From Myrica gale (Eukaryota; Streptophyta; Magnoliopsida; Fagales; Myricaceae): DNA of 64,000 nucleotides. Positions 31,651 to 44,104 of this stretch are shown in pieces. The stretch's first letter is position 1; every line of letters starts with the position of its first letter. The stretch lies in the NCBI GenBank assembly GCA_963930655.1, contig OZ005619.1, forward strand, positions 18,623,752 through 18,687,751. The letters run 5' to 3'. The notes under the pieces are model-generated. The model saw only the letters and a list, made by a program, of their open reading frames with translations, searched no databases and had not been told where the DNA came from. The position numbers and the translations under genes were made by a program.

Positions 31651-34600
31651 TGGGATCAGGTTCGATTTTCAGCGTTGGATCAAATCAATGTTTGGAGCAC
31701 TGGGTGGGTTTTAATATAACGAGTATATATTATTCTCTTTGATCAAGTACTTACCAATATGTATAATAATTAGTAAGGAGGAATTTACCAAAAATACCAA
31801 TTGTTCCAGCCTTGTTGGGATCGAGTTACTAATATTATCTTGTCAGCAAATTAGTTAATTTATAAGTGATAAAGCTTGAACACTCTTTTTCTATGGCAGT
31901 ACTGAGATACCATTGATCTAAGACTTGACGCCACTCGTTTCGCTAGAAAGTCACTAAAAAAGATTCTAATATACCAAGGCTAGCTAGCTGCGGGCCCGAA
32001 GGTGATCATGTTCATGCAGAATTTTCCTAACCAATCTTTTAAGTGAATGACTAAGATTGTTCTTATCATGAAAGCTCGATCGTTCTTCTGATCATCTGGT
32101 TCTTTCATATATTAATTTCTCGTACCCAAGTACGTTGTTTTTGGTCATGTTAATATACACACGACGTCGCTTAATGTTAACAGGAAAACGTACGGTACAT
32201 AATTAACAAACACATTTTAAGTCCATGCATGGAGTCGGAACAGACCGATGCATCATGATCACCTGATAATTAAGAATCGGTCGGAATTTTAAGTGCTGCC
32301 AAAAGCTGTCTTGGTCAGGCTTGAAGTTACATGTATAGAGACCATATTAAGCAAATTAACGTTTTCTGCGAAACTACGTACGTAACGGGTGATCTGGAAG
32401 AGAAGAGAACAAAACTTGACCAGTAAATTAAAAATAAAGTACCGAACATGGAGGCCAAAGTCCAAACAAACGAATAGTTTCCACGAAACTACGTACGTAC
32501 GCGCGTCGTTGTTGAAAGGGATATAAAGTAAGAACTTGCCAAAAATACAATGAAAAGAGTAATACATGAGGGAGGGTTTCAACTAGATTCTTCAGAAAAT
32601 ATATGGCAGTACTTGAAGTGGGCCGAGGGTTACTTCAAACCTGACCAAGACAACTTTGGCATGCAGCTCTTGCAATTCCGACCGATGTGATTTTTCTTTG
32701 TAATATATCATGAATGCTCAAAATCCCATCACCCACTCTCAAAGAAAAATATCCATCATACGACATGACTAGAAAGTTTGTTTAACGTTTTATGGATCAG
32801 CATAATACATGAGCTTCACGTATATAGATATATATGAAAGAATCAATCTACAGTACCGCCGGGAAAAGGCCTAAACAAAAAAGCAAAAGGGCGAGTGCTA
32901 TCAAGCTAGTTACGTATCTTTTCAAGTTAGGCCAAGTCCAGCGAACCTAATGCACAAATATCGGGTACAACAAATTTTTCTCATTATCCAAAAAAAAACT
33001 AGATAAATATTAATTAGAACCTTTTATACATCTCATATTATATATATATAACAAGCCATTGGGAAACTTTAACAGATGAAATACTTATAGGCATGGTCAG
33101 CTAGCGTACGCTTGGGTACGTTGAGAGTAGTCCAACGCCACTCGTGCTGTATCGACGAGCCATTTCTACAAGCTGTCTGAAAACATTAAACCTAATTGCT
33201 AGCTAGCTGTTGATGATGATGTGTTTGGTAAGAGGCGGCCATATAGATGTTTTACAATATCTTTTCGGTTTGCTAGCTAGTCCAAGCTGCGCATCGAGCG
33301 TCCACGGAAACACGACAGAGAAGAATGTCTGCAATTCTTATGGCTGATACGTCCTAATTGCCAGAAACAAGCATTAGAAAAATCTGAGTTTTCTTAGTAA
33401 TTAGTTAAAATTTGTCTGGCCATTATATATATGACGGGTTAGCTCAAATCAGATTGACATGATGTTGATAAGCGATAACTCATGCAAACTCGTGTACCAC
33501 GGTCCACCGTTAAATGAACTGTACCCGACTGTATATATATGCTACGACACAAGATTTCATTTGAGGATTTGCCGGTTCTGAACAAGTTGATCATCACGAC
33601 GTCGTTGAGATAGTGACTGATTGCTGCTCGCTCTTAGATCTTTGTACTGGGCTTCCATTAGAACAGTTGGATGAAAATTAAGCTCGATGATCAACGGTGC
33701 TAGCGGGGCCTTGGGCCAGTACTCCAATGGAAGTTTATTCCATCTCAATCAACCTCAGCTTCGCCAACCATGAAAAGGTAAACGACAGAAATCAAAAGAA
33801 GAGGGTACAAACAAACCTCTTCGATCCTTTTTTTTCTGTCTTCATCTCTCTCTTTTTTTCTTTTTCTTTTTTTTTTTGTATTTATTTCTTCTTACATTAC
33901 ACGTATTAAATTAACTTTCATTTTCTTCCAGTACTCTTTCATTGTTTTTCTATAGCGACTAGTATTTTGTCTCATCCCGGCCTGATCCACATACAAATTT
34001 TGGAAATGGATAGCAACGAATATATATATATATAACATTATAAGATACTTTAAATTAAATGCTTTAATATACTTATTTTTTGCAAGTTTAACGTAAAAAA
34101 TGCTAAGTAATTATAATATTTCATGCGAAACTAGAGTGAAATTATGGGAATGCAATATATAATTATACATGCTAAGCTTATAGGGAATGTTCCTTTGCGC
34201 GCAGGTGTGAAAAAGTGGGGTGCTAAAAGACAACGTTTTACATCTAACCAGCATCATTGCATTAACCTGCAGAGCAGTGCATGCCTCGTTCATGAACCTT
34301 GCAATATGATTAGCTGGTCTTTGCATGTGAATACTCGCTGTAATTTAGAAAAAAAGAAAAGAAAAGAAATACTCGCTGTAAATCGACCGAATATCCAAGC
34401 CGGAAGTCTTAGGCTGAGTTGGAATACAGGTCTATTGCATGTGTTTGGCATGTCTGAGTCATTGAGTATCGAACCTGATCTAACACCAATTCTCAAGTAG
34501 AACGAAACTCTTGCATAAGTTCATGAAATCAAACTGTCTGTGTGCGTGTCTGAAAGAGAGAGAGAGAATCGAATCGTAGAGTTCAAGGGGCTAGCTGTTC

Positions 34601-36684
34601 ATGCTGTCTATCTATATAGAGGCTAATTCAAATGAAACTTGATTGGAAAGAAGAAATAAGAGAATCATCTAGGCATTACTGAACCAAGTTGTGGAGTTTT
34701 CGAAGATGTCGACCCAAAATAATCCAACAAAGAAAAGCCGGCAGCTGATTACTTTGGTTTCCTTTATACTTATCAGCACAGGAACAAGAGGAAGCTAGCA
34801 GTTAGCTAAAGGAGAGGACAAATCTACAGAACTGGGCCAGTCCGGTCCCATGAATGCGATGCTGAGTAGTTATTCAGCCTTCTGATGCCTTCAGTGCTAT
34901 TCTGAGTTGTTTGTGCGTTTCCTTCCTTTCATTTACTCTCTCACACGCTTATACAATCTCATGTAATCGTATACAAATACAAGTAATATTGTCTCACTTT
35001 GAATTAATTTTTATTAGGTAACTGTGAGAAATTCGTTGCACCCGATTTATTCATTGAATTCAATCGACATACCTAATCTAGTTGGAAGACGCATTGTCTC
35101 AAGAGAAAAAAAGCAAATCCTAAATATTTAAATTAATCGCACAATTCAATATCAATTAAAGTCAAAAAATTTATTCGTTGATAAGATTTAAAACTTACAT
35201 CTATCGATTAGATATGATATATTTATTTAAAAGTACGTTAAAGTCTGTCCTTAATGTTATTCGATGTATTAAAAAGAAGTAAGGGGTGGCATTTCTGATC
35301 CCATGACTAAACTAAAAGACGTGATATTGTGATGTAGACAGATACCATTAAAAGCAGCTTTAGAAAATCATTACCCTCTTTTTCCCATAGGTGGGACGCA
35401 AAGCCAAGCGGGGGCCAAAGAAAAAAAACACCTCTTTGGTGAAAGTGATTTTTGATGACTACGATGTTTGATACTCTAAAATATTGGGTATCACACACAT
35501 TTTAAATTTTTTATTAATTTAAATATCTAAAATATTTCTTAAATATATTCTCTAAAATATTAGCTAACAAACATCCCAATATAAATATAGAAGAAGTGTT
35601 TTTCCCATGTGGGACAGGGCCTTTATATGGGGGTGGTAAGTGGGTATAAAGGCCACTTATATTGGGTATGTTTGGTGCCCAAATATTTAGGCTCAAATAT
35701 TTGAGTTTAATCATAAAAAATTAACCACATAATTTTTTATTATTATAATACTTATTAAAAATCTTCTCTCTCTTCACTTTTTCACCAACTCTCATAACAT
35801 ATCTTTATTTTATAATATTTCTCAAACTTCAATACCCAAAATTTTCAAAATCTAACATTTCCCATTATATAGTTGGAAAGCTTGGAATCATCTAGGCACG
35901 CGGGTTGACAGAAGGTTTCCTGGCCTTGGGCCTACCAATTACAACTGCTTCCCCCTCCCTTTTGTCCCTTTTCCAAGATTCCCACGTAAGTTGCATCTCC
36001 ACTGAGAAGAAACTCTTATCACCCGTTTCCGTGTAGTTCAAAAACGTTCAATCAGAACCGTCAAATCACGGCATTTTCATTCCAATCGAGTGGGTGGTAA
36101 TCAATGATGCAAAAAGTGGTGAGGAATAGCCCAAAAGCACTCAAGAGACCGTACCTGTAGATATATTCCAATCATTTATATATAGTGGTGAGAAAATACA
36201 GCTCAGGTCAAAAAAAGGATGGACCACACCGGGGAAAAAAAGACCAAACCACCACTCATTTGCCCGCGTACACAACGCGTGGGTCCAATGGGCTTTTATT
36301 GAACTAATGATACAGTACAAATATACCCCTCCCACCACTCAAATCAAGTGGACCCCGCTGAAGCCTACTGTATCACGATTGATGCAGGCGCACCGCACCA
36401 ATGAGTACGGAAAAACTGGGAAAAAAAAAGATGACGTTGTCTAGCGGCAGGCACGGATTTCCAATGCCAAATGTAAGTACTTAACGACCTGACAGCAACC
36501 TCTCTCACTCCAAGCTGTAAAATTCTTTTTTTTTTTCTTATTTTTGATTCTTACCAAAAGAAAGTGGTTAAAAGAAACAAAAAGAAGAAAAAGAAGTTTT
36601 GGAGGCGGAGGCGGAGGCGGGGAGCAACAGATGCCAGGCGACATCGTAAATCTTGTGGCGGTAGATTCTGTGGGTCCCCCACCA
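31651..36684. other. Intergenic region
   Basis: Five kb with no gene I can support. It is AT-rich with TA tracts (33038-33050, 34019-34034) and T/C-rich runs near 33840-33880. One MITE-like copy lies at about 35661-35872. The last 100 bp before 36685, with a GGCGGA run at 36601-36625, belong to the 3' flank of the IPT gene. Confidence 0.5.
35661..35872. repeat. MITE-like dispersed repeat, copy 4
   Basis: About 210 bp, starting tgggtatgtttggtgccc, with core ctcttcactttttcaccaac. Most similar to the copy at 39.3 kb. Confidence 0.5.
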
Positions 36685-37713
36685 CTAGCGAGTTGCGGCA
36701 GCTACGGCTGCCATAGGTACCGGCGAGCCGATTACTGCTGCGGAGGCGACGGCGGCTTCGTGCGACATAATGATGCCCACACGATCTTCGTTGTAGAAGA
36801 ACTGGTTCACGACGATTGAGCTAGGTCCCGCCACGAGTTTCTCCCACGCTTCTTCGGCCTCCTGGCTGGTCCGCTTCAAGAACACTTCTGTGGCGTCGAG
36901 CCGATGCATATTCCATTTCCACTGGTTGTGGAGCCGATCGATCTTTTGCAGCTGGCGACAAGCTAACATAAAAGTATTTTCCTTTATTTTCGCAATGGCT
37001 GCCTTCAGAAGCCTGGCTCGTGTTCTCTCGTCGGCTGTGGCTCCCTCCCGTAGATATTTATCCAATTCCGGTACCCCAATTGCGCGCCTGATTCCGCGCG
37101 AGTAATCGGCTCTCGGGTCGAACATTTTCATCACCTCCTCCACCAAACCAGCTTCCACCATCCGATCAACTCGGTCCGATACAAACGAATGGAGCACAGG
37201 CAACGATACGTCGACCCAGAGGAAGCAACACTCGTATTTCAATCTGAATTCGGCATGGTGGTTTACCAAAGATGCGATATAAGAATTGGAACCACCGGCG
37301 ATGATGGGGAGCCGGTCTCGACCGGCTACAGATTCCATAGCTAAAGAAGCATGATGACAAAAATCATTGGCGGTGAAGTTGGAGTTGGGATCAACTATGC
37401 CTAGCAAATGGTGGGGCACCCCACGACACTCTTCTTCGGTAACTTTATTGGTGACGATGTCAAGGCCTTTGTAAACTTGCATTTTATCAGAATTTATAAT
37501 CTCGGCTGGGAAGCGGGTGGCCAAGTCGATGGCGAGCCTTGATTTGCCCGTTCCAGTTGCTCCCACTACAATCACAACTTTGTCCTTCCGACGGAACAAA
37601 GGTTCCATTTTGAGAATCGGTACGCCAGGAAAGTTCACTAGAGGTTGTACCTGTTTGCAGGAGGCCATTGAAATTCTCATACTAAATCTGCCGAATTGAA
37701 CGAAAGTACACAA
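36685..37713 (-). CDS. IPT3: Adenylate isopentenyltransferase, IPT3-like (cytokinin synthesis)
   Basis: A single-exon gene of 342 codons. The enzyme transfers an isopentenyl group from DMAPP to ADP/ATP, the first step of cytokinin synthesis, in plant IPTs mainly in plastids. The P-loop GATGTGKS is at residues 51-58. IINSDKMQVYKGLDIVTNKV and GVPHHLLGIVDP follow, then LPIIAGGSNSYI, CCFLWVDVSLPVLHSFVSDR, YSRGIRRAIGVPE and NTFMLACRQ. The segment MRISMASCKQ near the start resembles the start of Arabidopsis IPT3, so translation may begin at 37680 and not 37713. The end is AAATR with no CaaX box, unlike Arabidopsis IPT3, which is farnesylated at its C-terminus. Lack of introns is normal for ATP/ADP IPTs. 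IPT5 is the alternative assignment. Confidence 0.92.
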   Translation of the reverse strand: MCTFVQFGRFSMRISMASCKQVQPLVNFPGVPILKMEPLFRRKDKVVIVVGATGTGKSRLAIDLATRFPAEIINSDKMQVYKGLDIVTNKVTEEECRGVPHHLLGIVDPNSNFTANDFCHHASLAMESVAGRDRLPIIAGGSNSYIASLVNHHAEFRLKYECCFLWVDVSLPVLHSFVSDRVDRMVEAGLVEEVMKMFDPRADYSRGIRRAIGVPELDKYLREGATADERTRARLLKAAIAKIKENTFMLACRQLQKIDRLHNQWKWNMHRLDATEVFLKRTSQEAEEAWEKLVAGPSSIVVNQFFYNEDRVGIIMSHEAAVASAAVIGSPVPMAAVAAATR

Positions 37714-38176
37714 ATTAGCCGAAGCTGAAACTCTGCAAAGAGAGAAAACAGAGAAGATAAGGCTGCAAATTTATGGACAAAATGAAGAAATATCGAGACT
37801 AACAAGAGCTATCCAACTTATAACTATCGAAAACACGCATGCATTACAGGCCATACAAAATTCAAAAATACCCCACATGGTTTCTTGGACCACCATACCT
37901 TTGAGATAACCAAAGGACGCGGCGACCTGTGTAGTCAAATGGCGTGCGGTTCCTCTCTTTTGCGTACACAACAGTCGCAGAGAAAAACAGAGAAAGGGAG
38001 GGAAGGGGGCAGAGAGAGCCTGCTAAACAAAAGGAATAAAGGCTTGTGACAGATATGGAGCAAATCTAGCGTAGGAAAGGGGTTTTTTGTGGGTTTATAA
38101 AAAAAAAAAAAAAGATAGCTTGAATTTTGGCTTCCTATTATCTGCGCCACATAAGGAATATATAACAAAGTTATCT

Positions 38177-38211
<35 letters not shown>

Positions 38212-38899
38212 TTGAAAAATAAAAGATTGTAGCACTTCTGATCTCGAGGTTCAGTGGGGAAGTAGTGGCTTTTTCAGAACTAATGATGTATAGTACATTT
38301 CAATTCTCTCTAGGAGCTAACTCAATCAAAGACATGCACACAAGCAAGAGAGAACTAGCTGGGTATTTAAGGTGATGGGGAAAGACTCATGCAACAGGCG
38401 GTTCGCGTGTTTTCCATGGGCCGAACTCCACCTATGGCGAATCTCATTATTCTCGACCATTATTATTATTATCATTATTACTAGCGTTGTCATTATCAGC
38501 ATTCAGCAATATTTTGCTTGAATCTAGTGGTATTAAAAGTGAATTTCCATGCTCTTTTAATTTTGCAATTAAGGACAAGGGCAGAGATCACCGTTTCTAT
38601 AGGTTGCCAGATTCCTTTCCTTCCACGGACTGCCCTATGATCTTGGTCACATACCACTTTCTTACATCCTCTCTTACAGAATCACTAGTGGCCCATCGAG
38701 CCAAGCTAGGGTTAGGTCAAAGAGTAGATGCTGACATTGATCAGCTTAGGTTAGCTTTTAAATTTATTGGGATCGACAATGTTGTTTTGGACCACCTTGA
38801 TCATGATCAATTTCCTGGTTTCTAGCTAGTTAGGTTATATCTAAAGGGAAGTTTATGGCTTAGTTAGGGGTCACCATTTAAGGGCCTGAAAGAGGTACG

Positions 38900-38939
<40 letters not shown>

Positions 38940-39239
38940 AGTAGTCGACTCAATGGGAGGAAGTAGTGGCTAATGATAGGATTCCCTAGAGCTTTATTTT
39001 TTTAATGAGGAACAACTTTTTCTTAATTTGGGTTATGTCGTTATGTCGTTGTCTGTTAAAAAAAAAATGAAGGATCGAACTTTGGGTGGGTCAGAAAGCA
39101 GTGGGCAATAAAGAGTTTCCTTTTATAAGATGGATTGATACCTAAATAATTGTTTAATGTGGTGAAGGGACAGGCCAATAGTACCTCTTTTATATATGGG
39201 GATTTATAATCCCATGATGAAGTCCCATTGTAACAGGGG

Positions 39240-39428
39240 ATATTTGAGGCTGAAAATTTTGGTTATTGAAATTTGAGAAATATTATAAAATAAAAAAATA
39301 TTAAGGGGTTGGTGAAAAAGTGAAGAGATAAAAGATTTTTAATAAATATTATAATAATAAAAAATCATGTAAAGAATTTTTTAGTATTAAACCCAAATAT
39401 TTGGCCCCAATTATTTGGGGCTCAAACA
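39240..39428. repeat. MITE-like dispersed repeat, copy 5
   Basis: About 190 bp with core ggttggtgaaaaagtgaaga and right end aaacccaaatatttggcccc. Ends are imperfect inverted repeats. Confidence 0.55.
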
Positions 39429-42083
39429 TGCATATCTCCTACCTATGCCTAATAGTTAATTTTCTCGACCGTCTTCGTGATATATATTCATCCTGTTCTA
39501 CCCTGTACATATATACGAGTCCAATATTACTTCTGGCACCAATCGATCGTGAACCAAGCAATTCCATTGAAAATGACCCAATATTCGATGCTGGTTCATG
39601 AGTACGTAGTAGTGTTGGATTGAATCTCATATCACTTCCAGAGTTTGTGCCGGCCAGCCTTGGATCGGTCCTCGTATCATGTAGAATTCCCCAAGACATG
39701 GTTAAAAGTTGCAACGCTTAAAAAACCGCTTATTTCCCGAGACCACGAGATGTAGAATTTTTACCATATCGTACGGAGGAATATCATAAAACTATGAACC
39801 TTTTGTTTCTAAGCATAAAACTGTGAACCTTAAATGTGTTGAAATGGGAGAAAAAGAGCTGCAGAAGATTACATGCAGATGAAAGGAGAGACTAATGTTT
39901 TGTTCCTCTTTTTTTTTTTTTTTCAGCCTCCCCTTTTAGTTTTAGCTACAACCGACGGGCTGAATGTTAGCAGAAGCTACAAACACAAACAAATTTACAA
40001 TAATGTATACGACTGGTCTCAGAGATTTCTAAATGATCGATCCATAATTGGTAATTAAGTAGTTACATAAGCAGACCTTTGTCTGCTTATTCATATTCGT
40101 CCTTTTAATTTCTCTTTGTTAAAACTTAGGATTATGATTCTTTTTGTAATTTTTTGGTCGAATTGCAGGTGCAATTTGAAAAAAGATAAACACAATAATT
40201 GAACTCTGTACCATTAATTAAATATTGATCATGTAAAGTTTAGAGCAGCATGAGCCATGCATACAATATGGTATATATATTTCTAGGTAAACTTATCATT
40301 CGTATTTTTTATGTTCAACTCAAGGGCAGTCACATGATAGGTAATATATGATAAACTTTAATGCGATGCTAATCATTCCAATGAGGAGTTTAGACACATA
40401 ATTAACGCTGAGCTGATCTCCATTGACCTAGCTAGTAATCGATAGGCAGGGTCCCTTTATTGTTTTATTGATTAATGATCGCACTATCTTTGACTATTAA
40501 ATCCCATTTTCCTACTTGTAGTTTCAGAGGAACATGATCAGCATGATCGTTGCAATATTGTCATGCTTAATGTCTTGCTTAGCAAACCACTTGAGAGTTC
40601 TTCAACTTTTTTCTTGTGTGGACTGTCGCATAGGCTAGCTGCATTAATTATAGAGCATGTCTTGTTTATATACGGATAATGAAAAAGGTGGTTGACAACA
40701 GAATATCACATTAATATTAATTGTCTTGTCACACATGGTTGCACTTAAGATCATCAAGCGAAAGGGGAGGGGGAAAAGGCTAAATCATGAGTTTTACCGT
40801 GCACGCTCAGCATTTTAGCACTCTAAAGAAAGTGGACATGATAAGCATTAGGAAGATATTATTTAACATTATCTGAAGTACCAACTTGAAGCATAATATA
40901 TATATATATAATAATATATATATGTGTGTGTGTGTGTTGAAAATTGTACAAATAATATTCTCCACGGCTTAGAGCTCCATGAAAATGGAAGTCCATGGTA
41001 GCACGAGAGATTGTGCATATACATGGGTATAAACTTTTTTCTTGTGACCATGATGAGTACTTCAGTGTGCGTGGGGCACCTGGAGGTTGATTTCTACATC
41101 AAAAAAATTTCAAAAGGAAGTGGCACTGCAAATAATTATGAGAGGAGATAAAAAGCATGCACCTTCCCCACCCCCACCGGCCACCATCATGTCTTCTCTG
41201 ATCTCTCGGCCGAACCCCCCCCCCCCCCCTTTTGGTTTCTTCTATTTCTACGAATATTCAAACTCGCTAGATACAAACTAATCATTCCACAAATTAACTA
41301 AAACTTTCTCTCGGAGTGTGCACACAACTCTTCTGATCAGCATTTGCTTGAGGTACTGCTTAGGTTAAAGGATATTGATTTGATTGTGTCCCTCACATCA
41401 CATAATAGATGGTGCAATACCCGCGGTTCTCAGAGAGAAAGAAAGAGAGAAGCTGGAGCATCTCAAAAGACCACCTCCACCGAAAACAAAGAACTAGAAA
41501 AAACATTTGTCAATTTGATTTAACCTTTGATATTACTTTGAGTAGTTTTCTTCTTTTGAGGAATCACTCTCCGCACGCACGAAACAAATTAAAGACCGCA
41601 AAGGCAATGATGAGCAAGTCAATAGTGGGTTCATCATGTACAAATATGCTTTATAGTAGAATCCACACAAACTACATTAAATAACTTTTAGGGACCCCTG
41701 CAGAGAAACCCATATTAATGAATGCCCACAATATATAACACTTCTAAGAGGCGTACTCATCTCCATGTTAGTTTATTTAAGGGTCGGTTCTTCATCATCT
41801 GAGCCCCACTTCTTTTGGTCCCAACTTACCCCACTTAAACAATTCATTGCATTCCTCTGAAAATTCCAAATGAATATATATAACTTTATACATAAAGAAG
41901 TTCCTTACAGTGACCCGTTTGCAATCCTCATTTTCTGCAGATTCGCCAAGTCTCTTGTCTAGTTAGCTGGTGTTGCGAATTATGGTCTTCAGAAGGGGTC
42001 AAACAAGGGGCACACAAAAATTGTATGAACAGTGAAAACGTCTCTGTTTTGGTCTATGGATGTCGATATCAGGGATATTTAAG

Positions 42084-42410
42084 TCAGGTTAAGTTTCATC
42101 TAAAAATTAATTGGCAATAAAAAGAGGTGGTCCAACAGATATATTAAGTACAAGATTAAATGGTCATAATCATTGTGAAACTCTAACAGACTCTAATACT
42201 CTCTCTCACGTGCAGGTCGAATGAACATGGCTCATACACGTGGACAACAATAGAGAATATAAACAAGTGGGTCAAGCCCAGAAATAGTTTGTTCTGATAA
42301 CATGTCAAGTATTATCCCAAAATTAATTAATAATGAAAAGAAGTGACCCAACAAATTAATGAAATACAAAATTAAATACTCCATAATTAACACTGACATA
42401 TTCTACCTTC
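42084..42410. repeat. Two degenerate copies of an LTR-like motif
   Basis: The blocks at about 42084-42180 and 42297-42390 share caagtntcatcccaaaattaatt-type sequence followed by agaggtggtccaacag or agaagtgacccaacaa. The second block contains tctgataacatgtcaag, close to the complement of a tRNA-Met primer-binding site. They may be remnants of an LTR retrotransposon. No protein is left. Confidence 0.3.
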
Positions 42411-44104
42411 ATCTTTTTAGCCTCTTTGAGAATTGTCGGTTTCAATACTTGACCGACGTACGTACCTGTGTCAGTTTGCGTCTGCTAGGAGGTACTTGAA
42501 GTAGTTTATTTTTCGCTTTTGTTTTATTTCAGCGCAGTTCCAAAAATGAAAGCTTTGAGGTCAATTCTTTTTCTTCTTTTTTTCTAAGTAGCTTTGAGGT
42601 CAATTCGCTTTTCATTTGATCGGGGTTAATGATGCCAACCATTGACCTAGAAAAAGCTTTTCTTGGCAAATCAAAATGGAGGGAAACGTTTGACTTGTTG
42701 ACTGGTAACTTTTCCAACCACCTTAGCGGCATTTCTAGAAAAGCAGGATAGATAAAGAAATATGCGAAATTTCGCCCTTGACAGTTCCATTCTTCAAGCA
42801 TTAATGTTCTACCCAGAAAACAATTCTTTTTGTTTTTGTTTTTTATGTTCATTTCTAGTAGGTATTAAAGCAGTCCAAGCGACAGTGCTCTTATATGCGA
42901 TTATACACTATATTAAAGAACTCACGCAAGACCAGGCATTTCCCAGTTTTGAGGTTGCCCTTCTCTCGATGTTGTCTCCTGCCCCCAATGTGCTTAAAAC
43001 TTTTGCAACCAGTACTAAATGATCGTGCATCACAGTAACCCCTGCATGGGCCCCCAGAACATATGGCCGATCAAGGGCAAGCTTCTCTTAAGTTATTAAT
43101 TAACTAAGTGACCCTTAGTAAGGCTCCTATATCCTTTCAAATAGTTTGTCTCACCTTGAGAGCGATGGAATTTGGATCACCCATTTACTTTACGAAGACC
43201 AAAACGATCGAGCAAGCTAGGTTTATTTAGCCACAACAGCAGGAATGTTAGGCCTCTTTTATCTTTTTACAAGGAGCGCGACTCGATATGCTTTTATAAC
43301 TAAGCCTGATTAGAGCAACAGAGCCAATAGAGTAAGGATAAGTTTCGATCTGGTTGGCTGGGACATTTGTTTCCAAAATCTCTGTTAATGCTCGCAGACC
43401 AAACCTTTAGGTAGGGATCAGGGTTGAGTGAAGGTCCAAAAAGGGTAGGTTTGCTGTGTCGAAGTAAAGCTTTTGGACTACTACTAATGCCGAGGCCTGT
43501 AATTGGGGGCGCAAGCCCAAGTCCAAATCATTGCCATTTACCAAAGAGAAGAATTCCAACGGGTCTCATGATGATAGCTACAAGTGAATAGCTTGTTGGA
43601 GATTCGGCTCAAATGATAAAAGACAAGACCAAGGTAATGTTCGTTTTCAAGTTTTTTTTAGGATTCAAATTCATTCACAAAATTATCACCGAACGTCTTA
43701 AGAATTCAAACACAAACACCAATACATTTAACACAATCTGCAACAATTTTTTACTTTTTTATTTAACACAAATTTTTTCTCTCTATACTTTTTCACCTAA
43801 TTCCAATATTTTTTTAGTGAACAATTACATAAAATCATCTCTCTCTATCCTTTACACAAACACCTATAAAACACTATTTTACATAAATATTCGCAATTCT
43901 ACTACAATCCTACAGTGTTTTACAACACGAATATGCAGTAATCGATTTAGGTTCAGAGTCCCATCGAGGATACGTACGTATTTGAAGAGCAAAATTGTAA
44001 ATAAAAGACAGAGAGAATGTGTGTTTTTCGTTTTTATTTTTCAGGGGCAGGTAGGCTAGGTGGGTTACGGGTTAAAGCAGTTGGTGAGTCTCTACTTTTT
44101 GTTA

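Larger units (their letters stand above)
37714..44101. other. Intergenic region upstream of the IPT gene
   Basis: No gene supported over 6.4 kb. It includes (TA)n tracts at 38177-38204, 38904-38934 and 40894-40937 (ending in GT repeats), a 15-base C run at 41215-41229, a MITE copy at 39240-39428 and two related degenerate blocks near 42.1 and 42.3 kb. An open frame at 38487-38825 is discussed as a finding. The first several hundred bases presumably include the IPT promoter. Confidence 0.5.

Noticed and set aside
43613-44059. 148-codon Asn/Thr/Phe-rich frame
   Set aside because: Composition follows the AT-rich DNA, which resembles a degraded copy of the dispersed MITE family; no protein signal.
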